Shown here: piece after piece, positions 16,585-24,708 of the stretch
Layout: each line of letters opens with the position of its first letter
Numbering within the stretch: the stretch's first letter is position 1
NCBI RefSeq assembly: GCF_003477995.1
Contig: NZ_QUEM01000018.1
Span: forward strand, 13,444-77,443
Direction: 5' to 3'
DNA: 64,000 nucleotides
Origin: Bacteroides sp. OF04-15BH
GTDB lineage: Bacteria; Bacteroidota; Bacteroidia; Bacteroidales; Bacteroidaceae
Made by a program: the position numbers and the translations under genes
The notes under the pieces: model-generated
What the model saw: the letters and a program-made list of their open reading frames with translations, nothing else
Told to the model about the DNA's origin: nothing
Database searches by the model: none

Positions 16585-17595
16585 TTACTTATTCAGAGCA
16601 GTAGCAGCGTCAACGGCGCAAGCTACAGTACAACCTACCATTGGGTTGTTACCGATTCCCAGGAATCCCATCATCTCAACGTGAGCAGGAACTGAAGAAG
16701 AACCAGCGAACTGAGCGTCTGAGTGCATACGACCCATAGTATCGGTCATACCATAAGAAGCAGGACCAGCAGCCATGTTATCTGGGTGCAGAGTACGACC
16801 TGTACCACCACCTGAAGCTACTGAGAAGTATGGCTTACCAGCCAATACACGCTCCTTCTTGTAAGTACCAGCTACTGGGTGCTGGAAACGGGTTGGGTTA
16901 GTAGAGTTACCAGTGATTGATACATCTACGCCTTCCTTCCACATGATAGCAACACCTTCGCGAACATCGTCAGCACCGTAGCACTTAACCTTTGCACGAG
17001 GACCGTCAGAGTAAGCGATTTCCTGAACGACCTTCAATTCGCCAGTGTAGTAGTCGAACTGAGTCTGAACGTAAGTGAAACCGTTGATACGAGAGATGAT
17101 CTGAGCAGCATCCTTACCCAAACCGTTCAGGATACAACGCAGAGGCTCTTTACGTACCTTGTCAGCCTTAGCAGCGATCTTGATAGCACCCTCAGCAGCA
17201 GCGAATGACTCGTGACCAGCCAAGAAAGCGAAGCACTTAGTCTCCTCGCGCAGCAACATAGCTGCCAAGTTACCGTGACCGATACCTACCTTACGGTCGT
17301 CAGCTACTGATCCAGGGATACAGAATGCCTGCAAACCGATACCGATAGCCTCAGCAGCTTCAGCAGCAGTCTTGCAACCCTTCTTCAATGCGATAGCAGT
17401 ACCTACTACGTAAGCCCACTTAGCGTTCTCGAAGCAGATTGGCTGAGTTTCCTCGCAAGTCTTATAAGGATCAAGTCCGTATGATTCACAAATCTCGTTA
17501 GCCTCTTCGATAGAAGAAATACCGTACTCGTTCAATGCAGCAAGAATCTGCTTGATACGACGGTCCTGGCTTTCAAACTTTACTTCTCTAATCAT
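16585..17595 (-). CDS. GGGtGRT family protein
   Basis: 336-aa cytosolic protein of the family named after its motif: 'VASGGGTGRTLHPDNMAAG' is present near residue 265. Other marks are 'GIGHGNLAAMLLREETKCFAFLAGHESFAAAEGA' in two overlapping segments and a C-terminal 'GNNPMVGCTVACAVDAA'. It contains several cysteines (including near residues 47, 54, 92 and the C-terminus). The biochemical role is unknown. It follows the NifU/IscU-like gene by 19 bp and is certainly co-transcribed, suggesting an iron-sulfur-linked function. Codon choice looks strongly biased, as in highly expressed genes. Confidence 0.9.
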   Translation of the reverse strand: MIREVKFESQDRRIKQILAALNEYGISSIEEANEICESYGLDPYKTCEETQPICFENAKWAYVVGTAIALKKGCKTAAEAAEAIGIGLQAFCIPGSVADDRKVGIGHGNLAAMLLREETKCFAFLAGHESFAAAEGAIKIAAKADKVRKEPLRCILNGLGKDAAQIISRINGFTYVQTQFDYYTGELKVVQEIAYSDGPRAKVKCYGADDVREGVAIMWKEGVDVSITGNSTNPTRFQHPVAGTYKKERVLAGKPYFSVASGGGTGRTLHPDNMAAGPASYGMTDTMGRMHSDAQFAGSSSVPAHVEMMGFLGIGNNPMVGCTVACAVDAATALNK

Positions 17596-17614
17596 AATTT
17601 ACTTCCTCCTTATA

Positions 17615-18316
17615 TTATTCGTGACGTGGATCAATATGTTTAACAGCTCCCTGCTCAGCTGTGAAGCGACCGTAAGTACCGGTTACCTTCTTCAAAGCCT
17701 CGTTTGCATCAGTTCCCTTCTTGATTTCGTCCATGAACTTACCCATGTGTACGAACTCGTAACCGATGATCTGGTTGTCTTTGTCCAATGCGATAGTCTT
17801 GATGTAACCCTCAGCCATTTCCAGGTAACGAGGACCCTTAGCCAAAGTTCCATACAAAGTACCTACCTGTGAACGCAGACCCTTACCCAGGTCTTCCAGA
17901 CCAGCACCGATCATCAAACCGCCCTCAGAGAAAGCAGACTGAGTACGACCGTAAACGATCTGAAGGAACAATTCACGCATAGCAGTGTTGATGGCGTCAC
18001 AAACCAAGTCAGTGTTCAAAGCCTCCAGGATAGTCTTTCCCGGCAGGATCTCTGAGGCCATAGCAGCTGAGTGAGTCATACCAGAGCAACCGATAGTCTC
18101 AACCAAGCACTCCTGGATAACACCTTCCTTAACGTTCAGAGTCAGCTTACATGCACCCTGCTGAGGAGCACACCAACCGATACCGTGAGTCAAACCTGAG
18201 ATGTCTTTAATCTCTTTTGCCTTTACCCACTTTCCTTCTTCTGGAATTGGGGCTGGTCCGTGGTTAGGACCTTTGGCAACACAACACATGTTTTCTACTT
18301 CGTGTGAATAAACCAT
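17615..18316 (-). CDS. NifU/IscU-like iron-sulfur cluster scaffold protein
   Basis: 233-aa protein resembling iron-sulfur scaffold proteins. Conserved cysteines occur in 'GIGWCAPQQGACKL' and 'VETIGCSGMTHSAAMASEIL', the latter recalling the IscU 'GCSGS' segment. It is longer than IscU (about 130 aa), with a C-terminal extension that includes 'GYEFVHMGKFMDEIKKGTDA'. Upstream on the minus strand is a -7-like box (TATTTTTG, complement of 18383-18390). It is first in a two-gene operon with the GGGtGRT gene. Cluster assembly for a partner enzyme is likely, but this is not the general Isc/Suf machinery, whose other genes are absent here. Confidence 0.85.
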   Translation of the reverse strand: MVYSHEVENMCCVAKGPNHGPAPIPEEGKWVKAKEIKDISGLTHGIGWCAPQQGACKLTLNVKEGVIQECLVETIGCSGMTHSAAMASEILPGKTILEALNTDLVCDAINTAMRELFLQIVYGRTQSAFSEGGLMIGAGLEDLGKGLRSQVGTLYGTLAKGPRYLEMAEGYIKTIALDKDNQIIGYEFVHMGKFMDEIKKGTDANEALKKVTGTYGRFTAEQGAVKHIDPRHE

Positions 18317-18634
18317 AATTACATTAATTTATTATAGGTAATCTAATTGAGATCGTTTTATTGTATCTCGTTTTTATTGATGCAAAAATAACTATTTTTC
18401 GGTATATGACCTAATAAAAATACCAACTTTTTTCTTTCGGGTACTTAGAATTGTTGTTTGTCAGGACTTCTGTATTTCCTGATTTACGGTTGACTGTTGC
18501 TTTGATGCGGGTCATAAAGGGATTTTACGGCAGACCGAGTTTTTGAAAGGGGAAATCTTTCTCAAAAGGAGTTGAGGCTGGAAACTCTTTCAATGTTAAA
18601 TAATGTGTTTTCTGAAAAATATTCTTTTCAAAAC

Positions 18635-18689
18635 TTTGCCGGTTAAAAAGAATAACCTACTTTTGCGGTGTACTAGTAAACTAATACAC
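18635..18689 (+). promoter_or_regulatory. Promoter and palindromic operator of the ABC/GntR operon
   Basis: Near-ideal Bacteroidales promoter: TTTG at 18635-18638, 19-nt spacer, TACTTTTG at 18658-18665. Three bases later comes a 22-bp palindrome (18668-18689) with half sites GTGTACTAGT and ACTAATACAC. The position covers the transcription start, which fits repression by the GntR/YtrA-type regulator encoded in the operon. Confidence 0.8.
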
Positions 18690-18718
18690 TAGCAATAATC
18701 AATAAATCTATAAATAAT

Positions 18719-19582
18719 ATGATTCGTATAGAGGATATTTCATTTGCTTACCGCAAGGGGCGGAAGCAGGTATTCCGGCATTTCAATGCCGAGTTGGAAC
18801 TGGGAGGCATCTACGGTTTGTTGGGAAAGAACGGTGCCGGTAAATCCACTTTGCTGCATCTGATGGCCGGTCTGGTGGCTCCTTCAGAAGGTAAGGTGCT
18901 GCTTCATGGAGAGGAGATGAGCAAGCGCTCGGTCACTTCGTTGCAGAGTCTGTTCCTGGTGCCCGAGGAGTTTTCCTTGCCCGCCGTGTCTTTGGACCGC
19001 TATGTGCGCTATATGGCACCTTTTTATCCGCGTTTCAGTGCCGAGATTCTGAAGCGTGCGCTGGATTGTTTCGAACTGTCGGGCGATTTGCATCTGGACC
19101 GCTTGTCTATGGGGCAGCGCAAAAAGGTGTTTGTCAGCTTTGCGCTGGCAGCCAATACCGAGTGGCTTTTGCTGGACGAGCCGACCAACGGGCTGGACAT
19201 TCCGGGCAAGCGCCAGTTCCGCAAGATTCTGGTGCAGGAGATGGACGAGGAGCGGGGAGTGGTTATTTCCACCCATCAGGTGCAGGATGTGGAGCATCTG
19301 CTGGACCGTCTGCTCATTGTGGATCAGGGACAGGCGTTGTTGCAGAAGACGGTGGCCGAGGTGTGTGAAACCCTCCGCTTTACGCAGACGTCCGATCCGA
19401 ATCTGCTGCGCCGGGCCATTTATCAGTTGCCGTCTCTTCAGGGGGCATCGGTGTTGCTGCCCAATGAGGATGGGGTGGAGAGCAATCTCGATTTGGAGCT
19501 GCTGTTCAATGCCCTGATGGAAAAGCGGGAAGAGGTGACCGCACTTTTTGCCGGTCTGAAGAAGGATCATGTTGCAAGATAA
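18719..19582 (+). CDS. ABC transporter ATP-binding protein (YtrB-like)
   Basis: 287-aa ATPase. Walker A 'GLLGKNGAGKSTLL' near residue 38, signature 'LSMGQRKKVFVSFAL' near residue 130, Walker B 'EWLLLDEPTNGLD' near 152, and the switch His in 'GVVISTHQVQDVE'. It is short for exporter ATPases but normal for the YtrB/CcmA group. It pairs with the permease two genes downstream. The regulator between them starts within its last codons, giving a 14-bp overlap. Transport substrate unknown; related systems respond to cell-envelope stress or antibiotics. Confidence 0.93.
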   Translation: MIRIEDISFAYRKGRKQVFRHFNAELELGGIYGLLGKNGAGKSTLLHLMAGLVAPSEGKVLLHGEEMSKRSVTSLQSLFLVPEEFSLPAVSLDRYVRYMAPFYPRFSAEILKRALDCFELSGDLHLDRLSMGQRKKVFVSFALAANTEWLLLDEPTNGLDIPGKRQFRKILVQEMDEERGVVISTHQVQDVEHLLDRLLIVDQGQALLQKTVAEVCETLRFTQTSDPNLLRRAIYQLPSLQGASVLLPNEDGVESNLDLELLFNALMEKREEVTALFAGLKKDHVAR

Positions 19583-20003
19583 AAACGTAAGCTGTATGAT
19601 ATTTAAAGAAGGAAAACCGATTTACTGGCAGATTGCCGATCGGATTGGAGACGATATCCTGAGTGGAAAGTATCAGGAAGAAGAGCGCATCCCCTCTGTG
19701 CGGGAGTTTGCTGCCCAGATGGAAGTGAATGCCAACACCACGATGCGCGCGTATGAGTTCCTGCAAGGCCGGAACATTATTTATATGAAGCGCGGTATCG
19801 GATATTTTGTTTCGTCCGGTGCCCGGGAACTGGTGCTGGAGTATCGGAAAAATGCTTTTATCGGCGAAGAGCTGAATGGCTTTTTCCATGAAATCTATAC
19901 ACTGGGCATCCCGATAGAGGAAATCACCTCTTTATATAAGGATTATGTGCAGACCGTGGAGGCTACCAAAAAGTTTTTTGAAGAAAACGGAATGTCTTTT
20001 TAA
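19569..20003 (+). CDS. GntR family regulator, YtrA subfamily
   Basis: 144 aa: a winged helix only, with a short C-terminal helical tail. 'IYWQIADRIGDDILSGKYQ', 'IPSVREFAAQMEVNANTTMR' and 'GIGYFVSSGARE' are the typical GntR N-terminal elements; the tail of about 50 residues matches YtrA regulators, which dimerise through it. The ATG at 19569 has AAGAAGGA just upstream and overlaps the ABC gene; an ATG at 19596 is an alternative start. It most likely represses its own operon through the palindrome at 18668-18689. Confidence 0.9.
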   Translation: MLQDKNVSCMIFKEGKPIYWQIADRIGDDILSGKYQEEERIPSVREFAAQMEVNANTTMRAYEFLQGRNIIYMKRGIGYFVSSGARELVLEYRKNAFIGEELNGFFHEIYTLGIPIEEITSLYKDYVQTVEATKKFFEENGMSF

Positions 20004-20048
20004 GCGGTCTTGTCTTTTTGATTGTATTATAAGAAAAAACATGGAATT

Positions 20049-21758
20049 ATGAATTTGAATCTATTTCGTATAAAGTCCCTCATGGCAAAGGTATGGGACG
20101 AACAGAAAAAGCATTATTTGCTGGTCTGGTTGGTATATTTTGGTGTGATGGCCGTAATCTTTACCTGGTGCTCGCTGATGTATGTGCAGGATGAGATAAG
20201 CGACGGATATTATGCGGTGAGTTCTACTCAGGACGAGTTCTGGAGTGGCTCGTCTTTTATCTATCCTTTTTATATAATGCTTCTGTTACTGGCCGTGTCC
20301 AGCCGCGGTTCGGACTTTATGTTCGGCGCTACAGACCGGCAGGGATTACAGGCTGATCTGTCGCTTCCGGCTTCTACCGGAGAAAAGTTTCTGGTGCGCT
20401 GGTTCTTTATTGTGCCGTTCACATATCTGCTGTTTTATATGGCTTTCCTTGCGGCCGATCTGGTCCGGCTTTTGGTTTGTTCTGCGGTTTTTCCCGATCT
20501 TAAGATTTTCCATCTTTTGACTGGAGAAGCGTTGGACGGGGACTTGTTGGTACTGTCGCTGGCCGGTCAGTCCTTGTTTATTCTGGGCAGCACGTTCTGG
20601 AAGAAGAACGGATTTGTCAAGACTGCGGCGTGCCTTATTGCCTATGCCATCCTATGGGTTGCCGTTGCCCTTGCGCTGATCAGTCAGTATGAGAATCCCG
20701 AAACAGAAGTTCTTTATCCGTTATGGATACGGAATCTGTTGAATTGGGGAATGCCTTTGTTGGTTTGGATTGTGTGTACCGCATTGGCCTATTGGCGCTT
20801 TCGGAATGTGCAGCTGGCGTATGCCCGGGTGCGTTGCAGTACCAAGGTAGTCATCGGTTTGGTGGCCGTAGTCTGGCTTTCAAGTATCCTCTGTGTGTTC
20901 TTCTTGCAGAAAAATAACCGCGTTCCCGATGCAGAGCCATGCTATGTTCAGGATGAAGTATGGTATCCTTTGCCGGATTTCAAACATCTCGTTCTGGAGG
21001 ACAGTCTGGAGGTATATTGCGCCGAGTGGGTTTCGGAAGTGAATTCCAAGGATTCTACCGGCACAGGAAGAATACATCGGCAGTCACTTAGCGGAGTACG
21101 ACTGGATCTGAATCTGTCGGTTTGCCCTGTGTCCGGAGATTCGTCTATGGATGGAAAGAAGCAGGGTATCCTGATCACTCCGGAGTTATATCCCTATCTG
21201 AAAACAGAATTGCGTCACGACACGCTGCACTTGTTCTTTGATTATCCGGCGCGTGAGAAGATGCGTCACAAAGGAAAGGAATATCTGAAGGCGATGCGCC
21301 TCTACACAAACAGTATTCAGATTTGTACCGGTACGCTGCTTTCTGTGCAGAACCGCATGCACACCGTGGTGGAATTGTCCGGTTGGAAAACGGATTCTTT
21401 GGCTTTGGAGGGTACTTCCTTCAGATTGTACGACTGCCGGATGGATGCGCTGAGCATTCAGGCGGATTCTTCCTGGGTTACGGCCCGATACCTCAATGGT
21501 GAAGAGGAAAACCGGGAATTGAACTCTCTGATTCTGAGCAATACGGTGATCGGCCGTCTGCATGAATATCAAAATGAGCCGGCTTTCTGGTATCGCGAGG
21601 ACAATACTTCGCACGTAGGACAAGCTCTGCTGCATGGAACGGCGCAAGGTGCTCCCGTAGTTGCCACCAGACAGTCGGGTGCCAACTCCGATATTACAGA
21701 TGCTTTCTGGAAGACTGAGTTCGGTTTCTCCGTGACTCCATTCTGGAAAAAGAAATAA
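20049..21758 (+). CDS. ABC-2-type membrane permease with large periplasmic C-terminal domain
   Basis: 569 aa, start ATG 20049 ('MNLNLFRIKSLMAKVWDEQK'). Several hydrophobic helices occupy about residues 25-300 ('YLLVWLVYFGVMAVIFTWC', 'FIYPFYIMLLLLAV', 'VVIGLVAVVWLSSILCVFF'), followed by a beta-rich C-terminal region of about 260 residues that resembles GIN/DUF2807-type repeats. It is the membrane partner of the ATPase encoded at the start of this operon, and follows the GntR gene by 45 bp. Family-level assignment to an ABC-2-like permease is from topology and context, not from a strong motif. Confidence 0.75.
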   Translation: MNLNLFRIKSLMAKVWDEQKKHYLLVWLVYFGVMAVIFTWCSLMYVQDEISDGYYAVSSTQDEFWSGSSFIYPFYIMLLLLAVSSRGSDFMFGATDRQGLQADLSLPASTGEKFLVRWFFIVPFTYLLFYMAFLAADLVRLLVCSAVFPDLKIFHLLTGEALDGDLLVLSLAGQSLFILGSTFWKKNGFVKTAACLIAYAILWVAVALALISQYENPETEVLYPLWIRNLLNWGMPLLVWIVCTALAYWRFRNVQLAYARVRCSTKVVIGLVAVVWLSSILCVFFLQKNNRVPDAEPCYVQDEVWYPLPDFKHLVLEDSLEVYCAEWVSEVNSKDSTGTGRIHRQSLSGVRLDLNLSVCPVSGDSSMDGKKQGILITPELYPYLKTELRHDTLHLFFDYPAREKMRHKGKEYLKAMRLYTNSIQICTGTLLSVQNRMHTVVELSGWKTDSLALEGTSFRLYDCRMDALSIQADSSWVTARYLNGEEENRELNSLILSNTVIGRLHEYQNEPAFWYREDNTSHVGQALLHGTAQGAPVVATRQSGANSDITDAFWKTEFGFSVTPFWKKK

Positions 21759-21851
21759 AAATCATTTTCGCTGCTTTGTCGGCACATGGATCCGGTGCTT
21801 CAGGAAAACCGGCTCTGTGTGCCGTTTTTTTATGGAAAATGGCGAAAAATA

Positions 21852-21894
21852 TACTACTATGTATTGCATAGTACTAAAGTATTGCCTATATTTG
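21852..21894 (+). promoter_or_regulatory. Promoter and PadR-type operator
   Basis: TTG at 21864-21866, 20-nt spacer, TATATTTG at 21887-21894. A palindrome overlaps the -33 element: ACTATG (21856-21861), 5 nt, CATAGT (21867-21872), with further pairing outward. This is a plausible autoregulatory site for the PadR protein encoded next. Confidence 0.7.
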
Positions 21895-21947
21895 CGGCAT
21901 GAAGGAAAATGTTTGGCCAAAACAATGCTCCCTAAAATGAAAAGCCT

Positions 21948-22301
21948 ATGAATATAGAAAATGCTAAATCGCAGATGCGCAAGGGCATGCTGGAGTACTG
22001 TGTGCTGCTCCTGCTCCGTGAGAAAGCGTTCTATGCCTCGGACATCATCAGCCGCCTGAAAGAGGCGGAACTGATCGTGGTGGAAGGCACGCTCTATCCC
22101 TTGCTGACCCGTCTCAAGAAGGACGGACTGCTTACGTATGAATGGAAGGAGTCCACACAGGGACCACCCCGAAAGTATTATGAACTGACCGACGAGGGCA
22201 GAATCTTCCTCAGCGGTCTGGATGCGGCCTGGAGCGAACTGGTGCACACGGTGACGCATCTGAAAAACAATCAGGAAACCCATAAAACTGAACCGCAATG
22301 A
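21948..22301 (+). CDS. PadR family transcriptional regulator
   Basis: 117-aa winged-helix repressor: 'AKSQMRKGMLEYCVLLLLRE', 'FYASDIISRLKEAELIVVEG', 'TLYPLLTRLKKDGLLTYEW' and 'GPPRKYYELTDEGRIFL' are standard PadR segments, and the short C-terminal helix is that of subfamily 2 proteins. Its stop overlaps the ATG of the PspC-domain gene (ATGA), so the two are translationally coupled. It probably represses the pair through the palindrome at its promoter. Confidence 0.93.
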   Translation: MNIENAKSQMRKGMLEYCVLLLLREKAFYASDIISRLKEAELIVVEGTLYPLLTRLKKDGLLTYEWKESTQGPPRKYYELTDEGRIFLSGLDAAWSELVHTVTHLKNNQETHKTEPQ

Positions 22302-23941
22302 AGAAAAACATTACCATAAATCTGTTTGGGGCATTGTATAACATTGATGAAGATGCCTATGACTTGCTCTTCCGTTATCAGGAGGACATGAAGCGTTATT
22401 TTGCCGGACGCGAAGGCGGCGAAGAGATTGCCGACGACATCGAGCACCGTGTGGCGGAACTCATGGCGGAGCTGAAAGCTTCGGGTGTGGAGGCCATCAC
22501 GATAGAGCATATCGAGGCCATTATCCGCCGCATCGGAAGTCCCGAGCAGCTGGACGGTGACGCGGAGGAAGATGATGCCCAGCCGCGGATGGAGAAACCC
22601 CGCAAAAAACTGTTCCGCAATCCCGACGACCGGAAACTGGCCGGTGTGCTGTCCGGTATGGCCGCCTATTTCGGGGTAGACCCGATGGCCTTGCGCCTCA
22701 TTGCCCTGGTGCTGATATTCGTTACCAAGGGAGTCGGTTTGCTGGTGTATCTGATCTGTTGGCTGATTATCCCCGAGGCCAAGACTCCCGAAGACAAGTT
22801 GCGCATGCGCGGTGAACCGGTCAATATGGAGAGCCTGCGCGAAGAGATTCTGAACGGGGCCGGCAAGGTAGAGGATTTTGTGCGTTCACCGCAGACCGAG
22901 AGCAAGGCACGCGGCTGCCTGTCCACGGTGGTGGATCTGTTTGCCGGTCTTTTCAAACTGCTCCTGTTTGTGTTCTTGGGCGGTCTGGCCGTGCTGTTTG
23001 TGTTCGGTCTGCTCCTGGTGATCTGCTGCATCGGCATGGCCCTGTATGCTTCGATAGCCGGATTCGGTTCGCTGTTCTTCCACAATACCGATGCCGTGCT
23101 GCTGCAAACTTTGGAACAGTTGCCTCTGACGGCCAATCTGGGTTTCTGGGTATCAGCACTTAGTCTGCTGGTATTGCTGGCCATTCCGGTTTATGTTTTC
23201 GTGCATTGGCTGGGCCGTTTCTGGGGCCGTGGAGGTGGGATTGCCCCGAAGGCACGTACCACGCTGATCGTTTCCTGGCTGGCAGCATTGGTGTTGTTTG
23301 GTATTTTTACGACGACCACTTCTATTACCGTAGCCCGCAGCTATCAGGAGAATCAGAGAAAGCTCTATTCCATTAACGGTTTCTATGTGCCCGAATGGGA
23401 ATACAACTACTTGAAACAGAATGACTGGAATGTGTTGGTGCATAAAAACTGTTCGGACGATTATATTGGCTGGGGACATTATTACAGCAAAGACGGGCAG
23501 CGCTATTTGCATGGCCGTAATGTGGACGGACAGATGGAATACCAGTTGGAGCGGAAAGAAAAGGTGACTCCGGGGCTGTATCGTCTGGAAGCCGTGGGCC
23601 GTACTGACGGTGCGGGAGTTTATATTTACGCCCAGCAGGGAACTTCGGTCTACAAGCAGGAGATTCCGGTTTGCGGAGAAGAGCAGGGAAGCATCTGGCT
23701 GGATGCCCAGAAACGCATTGCTGCCGGAGGACTTTCCGTGTCGGACAGCATCCGTTATCATGAAATCTGCGCGCGCCATGACGGTAAGGGACACGGTTGG
23801 AGTCGAGTGGTTGTGGACAGCATTGTCGTCACCAAGCCCGGCGAGTTGCGTTATGGTGTTTCCAACGTGCCGGCCTTTACCGGTAAGCCGTGGCGCGGCA
23901 CCTGGCTGTCGGCAGCCGACTTTACGCTGACCCGCCTGTAA
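22298..23941 (+). CDS. PspC domain membrane protein
   Basis: 547 aa. The N-terminal 100 residues are soluble and acidic ('DEDAYDLLFRYQEDMKRYF', 'ADDIEHRVAELMAEL'). The PspC domain is at about 105-165: 'FRNPDDRKLAGVLSGMAAYF' then 'VYLICWLIIPEAKTPEDKL'. Three or four further membrane helices follow (about 210-360), then a periplasmic domain of about 180 residues. PspC proteins link envelope stress to transcription. The PadR/PspC pair is common in Bacteroidales; a membrane-stress role is inferred. GC content is high, as in the flanking core genes. Confidence 0.88.
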   Translation: MKKNITINLFGALYNIDEDAYDLLFRYQEDMKRYFAGREGGEEIADDIEHRVAELMAELKASGVEAITIEHIEAIIRRIGSPEQLDGDAEEDDAQPRMEKPRKKLFRNPDDRKLAGVLSGMAAYFGVDPMALRLIALVLIFVTKGVGLLVYLICWLIIPEAKTPEDKLRMRGEPVNMESLREEILNGAGKVEDFVRSPQTESKARGCLSTVVDLFAGLFKLLLFVFLGGLAVLFVFGLLLVICCIGMALYASIAGFGSLFFHNTDAVLLQTLEQLPLTANLGFWVSALSLLVLLAIPVYVFVHWLGRFWGRGGGIAPKARTTLIVSWLAALVLFGIFTTTTSITVARSYQENQRKLYSINGFYVPEWEYNYLKQNDWNVLVHKNCSDDYIGWGHYYSKDGQRYLHGRNVDGQMEYQLERKEKVTPGLYRLEAVGRTDGAGVYIYAQQGTSVYKQEIPVCGEEQGSIWLDAQKRIAAGGLSVSDSIRYHEICARHDGKGHGWSRVVVDSIVVTKPGELRYGVSNVPAFTGKPWRGTWLSAADFTLTRL

Positions 23942-24053
23942 ACCGGAAAACAGAGGATAAAACCCTACCGAAAAATTCATCCTGATCAAATGCTGAAACG
24001 GTCGAAATGAAAGAATAAAAACATCAGGATGATTTTTTGAGGTGGTCAGGAGG

Positions 24054-24093
24054 ACCTGCTCATTTCGCTCTGCAACAAGCGAAATGAGCAGGT
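24054..24093 (+). terminator. Rho-independent terminator after the PspC gene
   Basis: Perfect 16-bp stem (24054-24069 with 24078-24093), 8-nt loop, then TTTGCTTT. It marks the end of core sequence; the AT-rich restriction-modification island begins about 100 bp later. Confidence 0.88.
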
Positions 24094-24196
24094 TTTGCTT
24101 TAGGATGTATACACTATTAGTTCTGCTGGAGTTTTAGGGTAGTTTACGGAATCACTTAATTCTTTAAAGATTAAATGAAAAGTGAAATTTAATTGC

Positions 24197-24204
24197 TACC
24201 TTTG
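24197..24204 (+). promoter_or_regulatory. -7 box of the restriction-modification operon promoter
   Basis: TACCTTTG, 39 bp before the first ATG (24243) of the island. No clear TTTG at the expected distance, so the upstream element is weak. Confidence 0.5.
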
Positions 24205-24242
24205 TATAGATTGGATGCTTTGTTTTAAAAATATGAATGGTC

Positions 24243-24706
24243 ATGAGCAATGAAATACAATTTTTGTTATATAGCCTTCCTGATGAAGAAGGTAGAGGAC
24301 CGATATTTCTACCATACAAGACGAATTAAGAAGAAATGGTTCTGGTCCTGCTGTAATTGAGACTAATGAAGAAAGAAGCTATTTTTTGATTGAAATTCCT
24401 TGTAGAGAAGGTTTTGGGGATAAGGTTTTGATTGGGAATGATTTTATATCCGCAGATGATGATAAGATAAATGATAAGATAAATGATAAGATAAAAAGTG
24501 TCCTGTTGAAGATTTCCGAATTTGGAATCGCTAAAAGAAAAGACTTGCATGAGGCTATAAAAATATCAATGCCAACCATTGATAGAATCCTTAAGCAGCT
24601 TATTTCGGAAGATCTTAATTTGATAGAATATCAAGGCTCTCGTAAGACAGGCGGTTATGTCTTGACAGAAAAAGGTAAAGCCTTTGTAGAATCATTAAAA
24701 AAATAA
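24243..24706 (+). pseudogene. Chimeric remnant: RhuM-like start joined to end of an AlbA_2/ATP-binding regulator
   Basis: From ATG 24243 the frame reads 'MSNEIQFLLYSLPDEEGRG', which looks like the start of a RhuM/KilA-type protein, but stops at 24327. From about 24296 another frame is open and reads 'TDISTIQDELRRNGSGPAV', then 'ERSYFLIEIPCREGF', an acidic 'DDDKINDKINDKI' repeat and a winged helix ending 'GGYVLTEKGKAFVESLKK'. This second part is the C-terminus of the divergent AAA/AlbA_2 regulator family. The two pieces meet inside a 'GRG' codon stretch, so a deletion probably fused two genes and shifted the frame. An internal ATG at 24386 could still give a 106-aa winged-helix protein. It precedes hsdM by 2 bp. 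Confidence 0.7.
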
Positions 24707-24708
24707 TT

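Noticed and set aside
23977-24032. TCATCCTGAT inverted repeat as terminator of the PspC gene
   Set aside because: Only 10 bp with a loop of more than 30 nt; the perfect 16-bp hairpin at 24054-24093 is the better terminator.
24456-24495. Short tandem repeat (GATAAGATAAAT type) taken as CRISPR or regulatory repeat
   Set aside because: It is a three-unit in-frame repeat encoding KINDKINDKI in the regulator remnant, far too short and without spacers.
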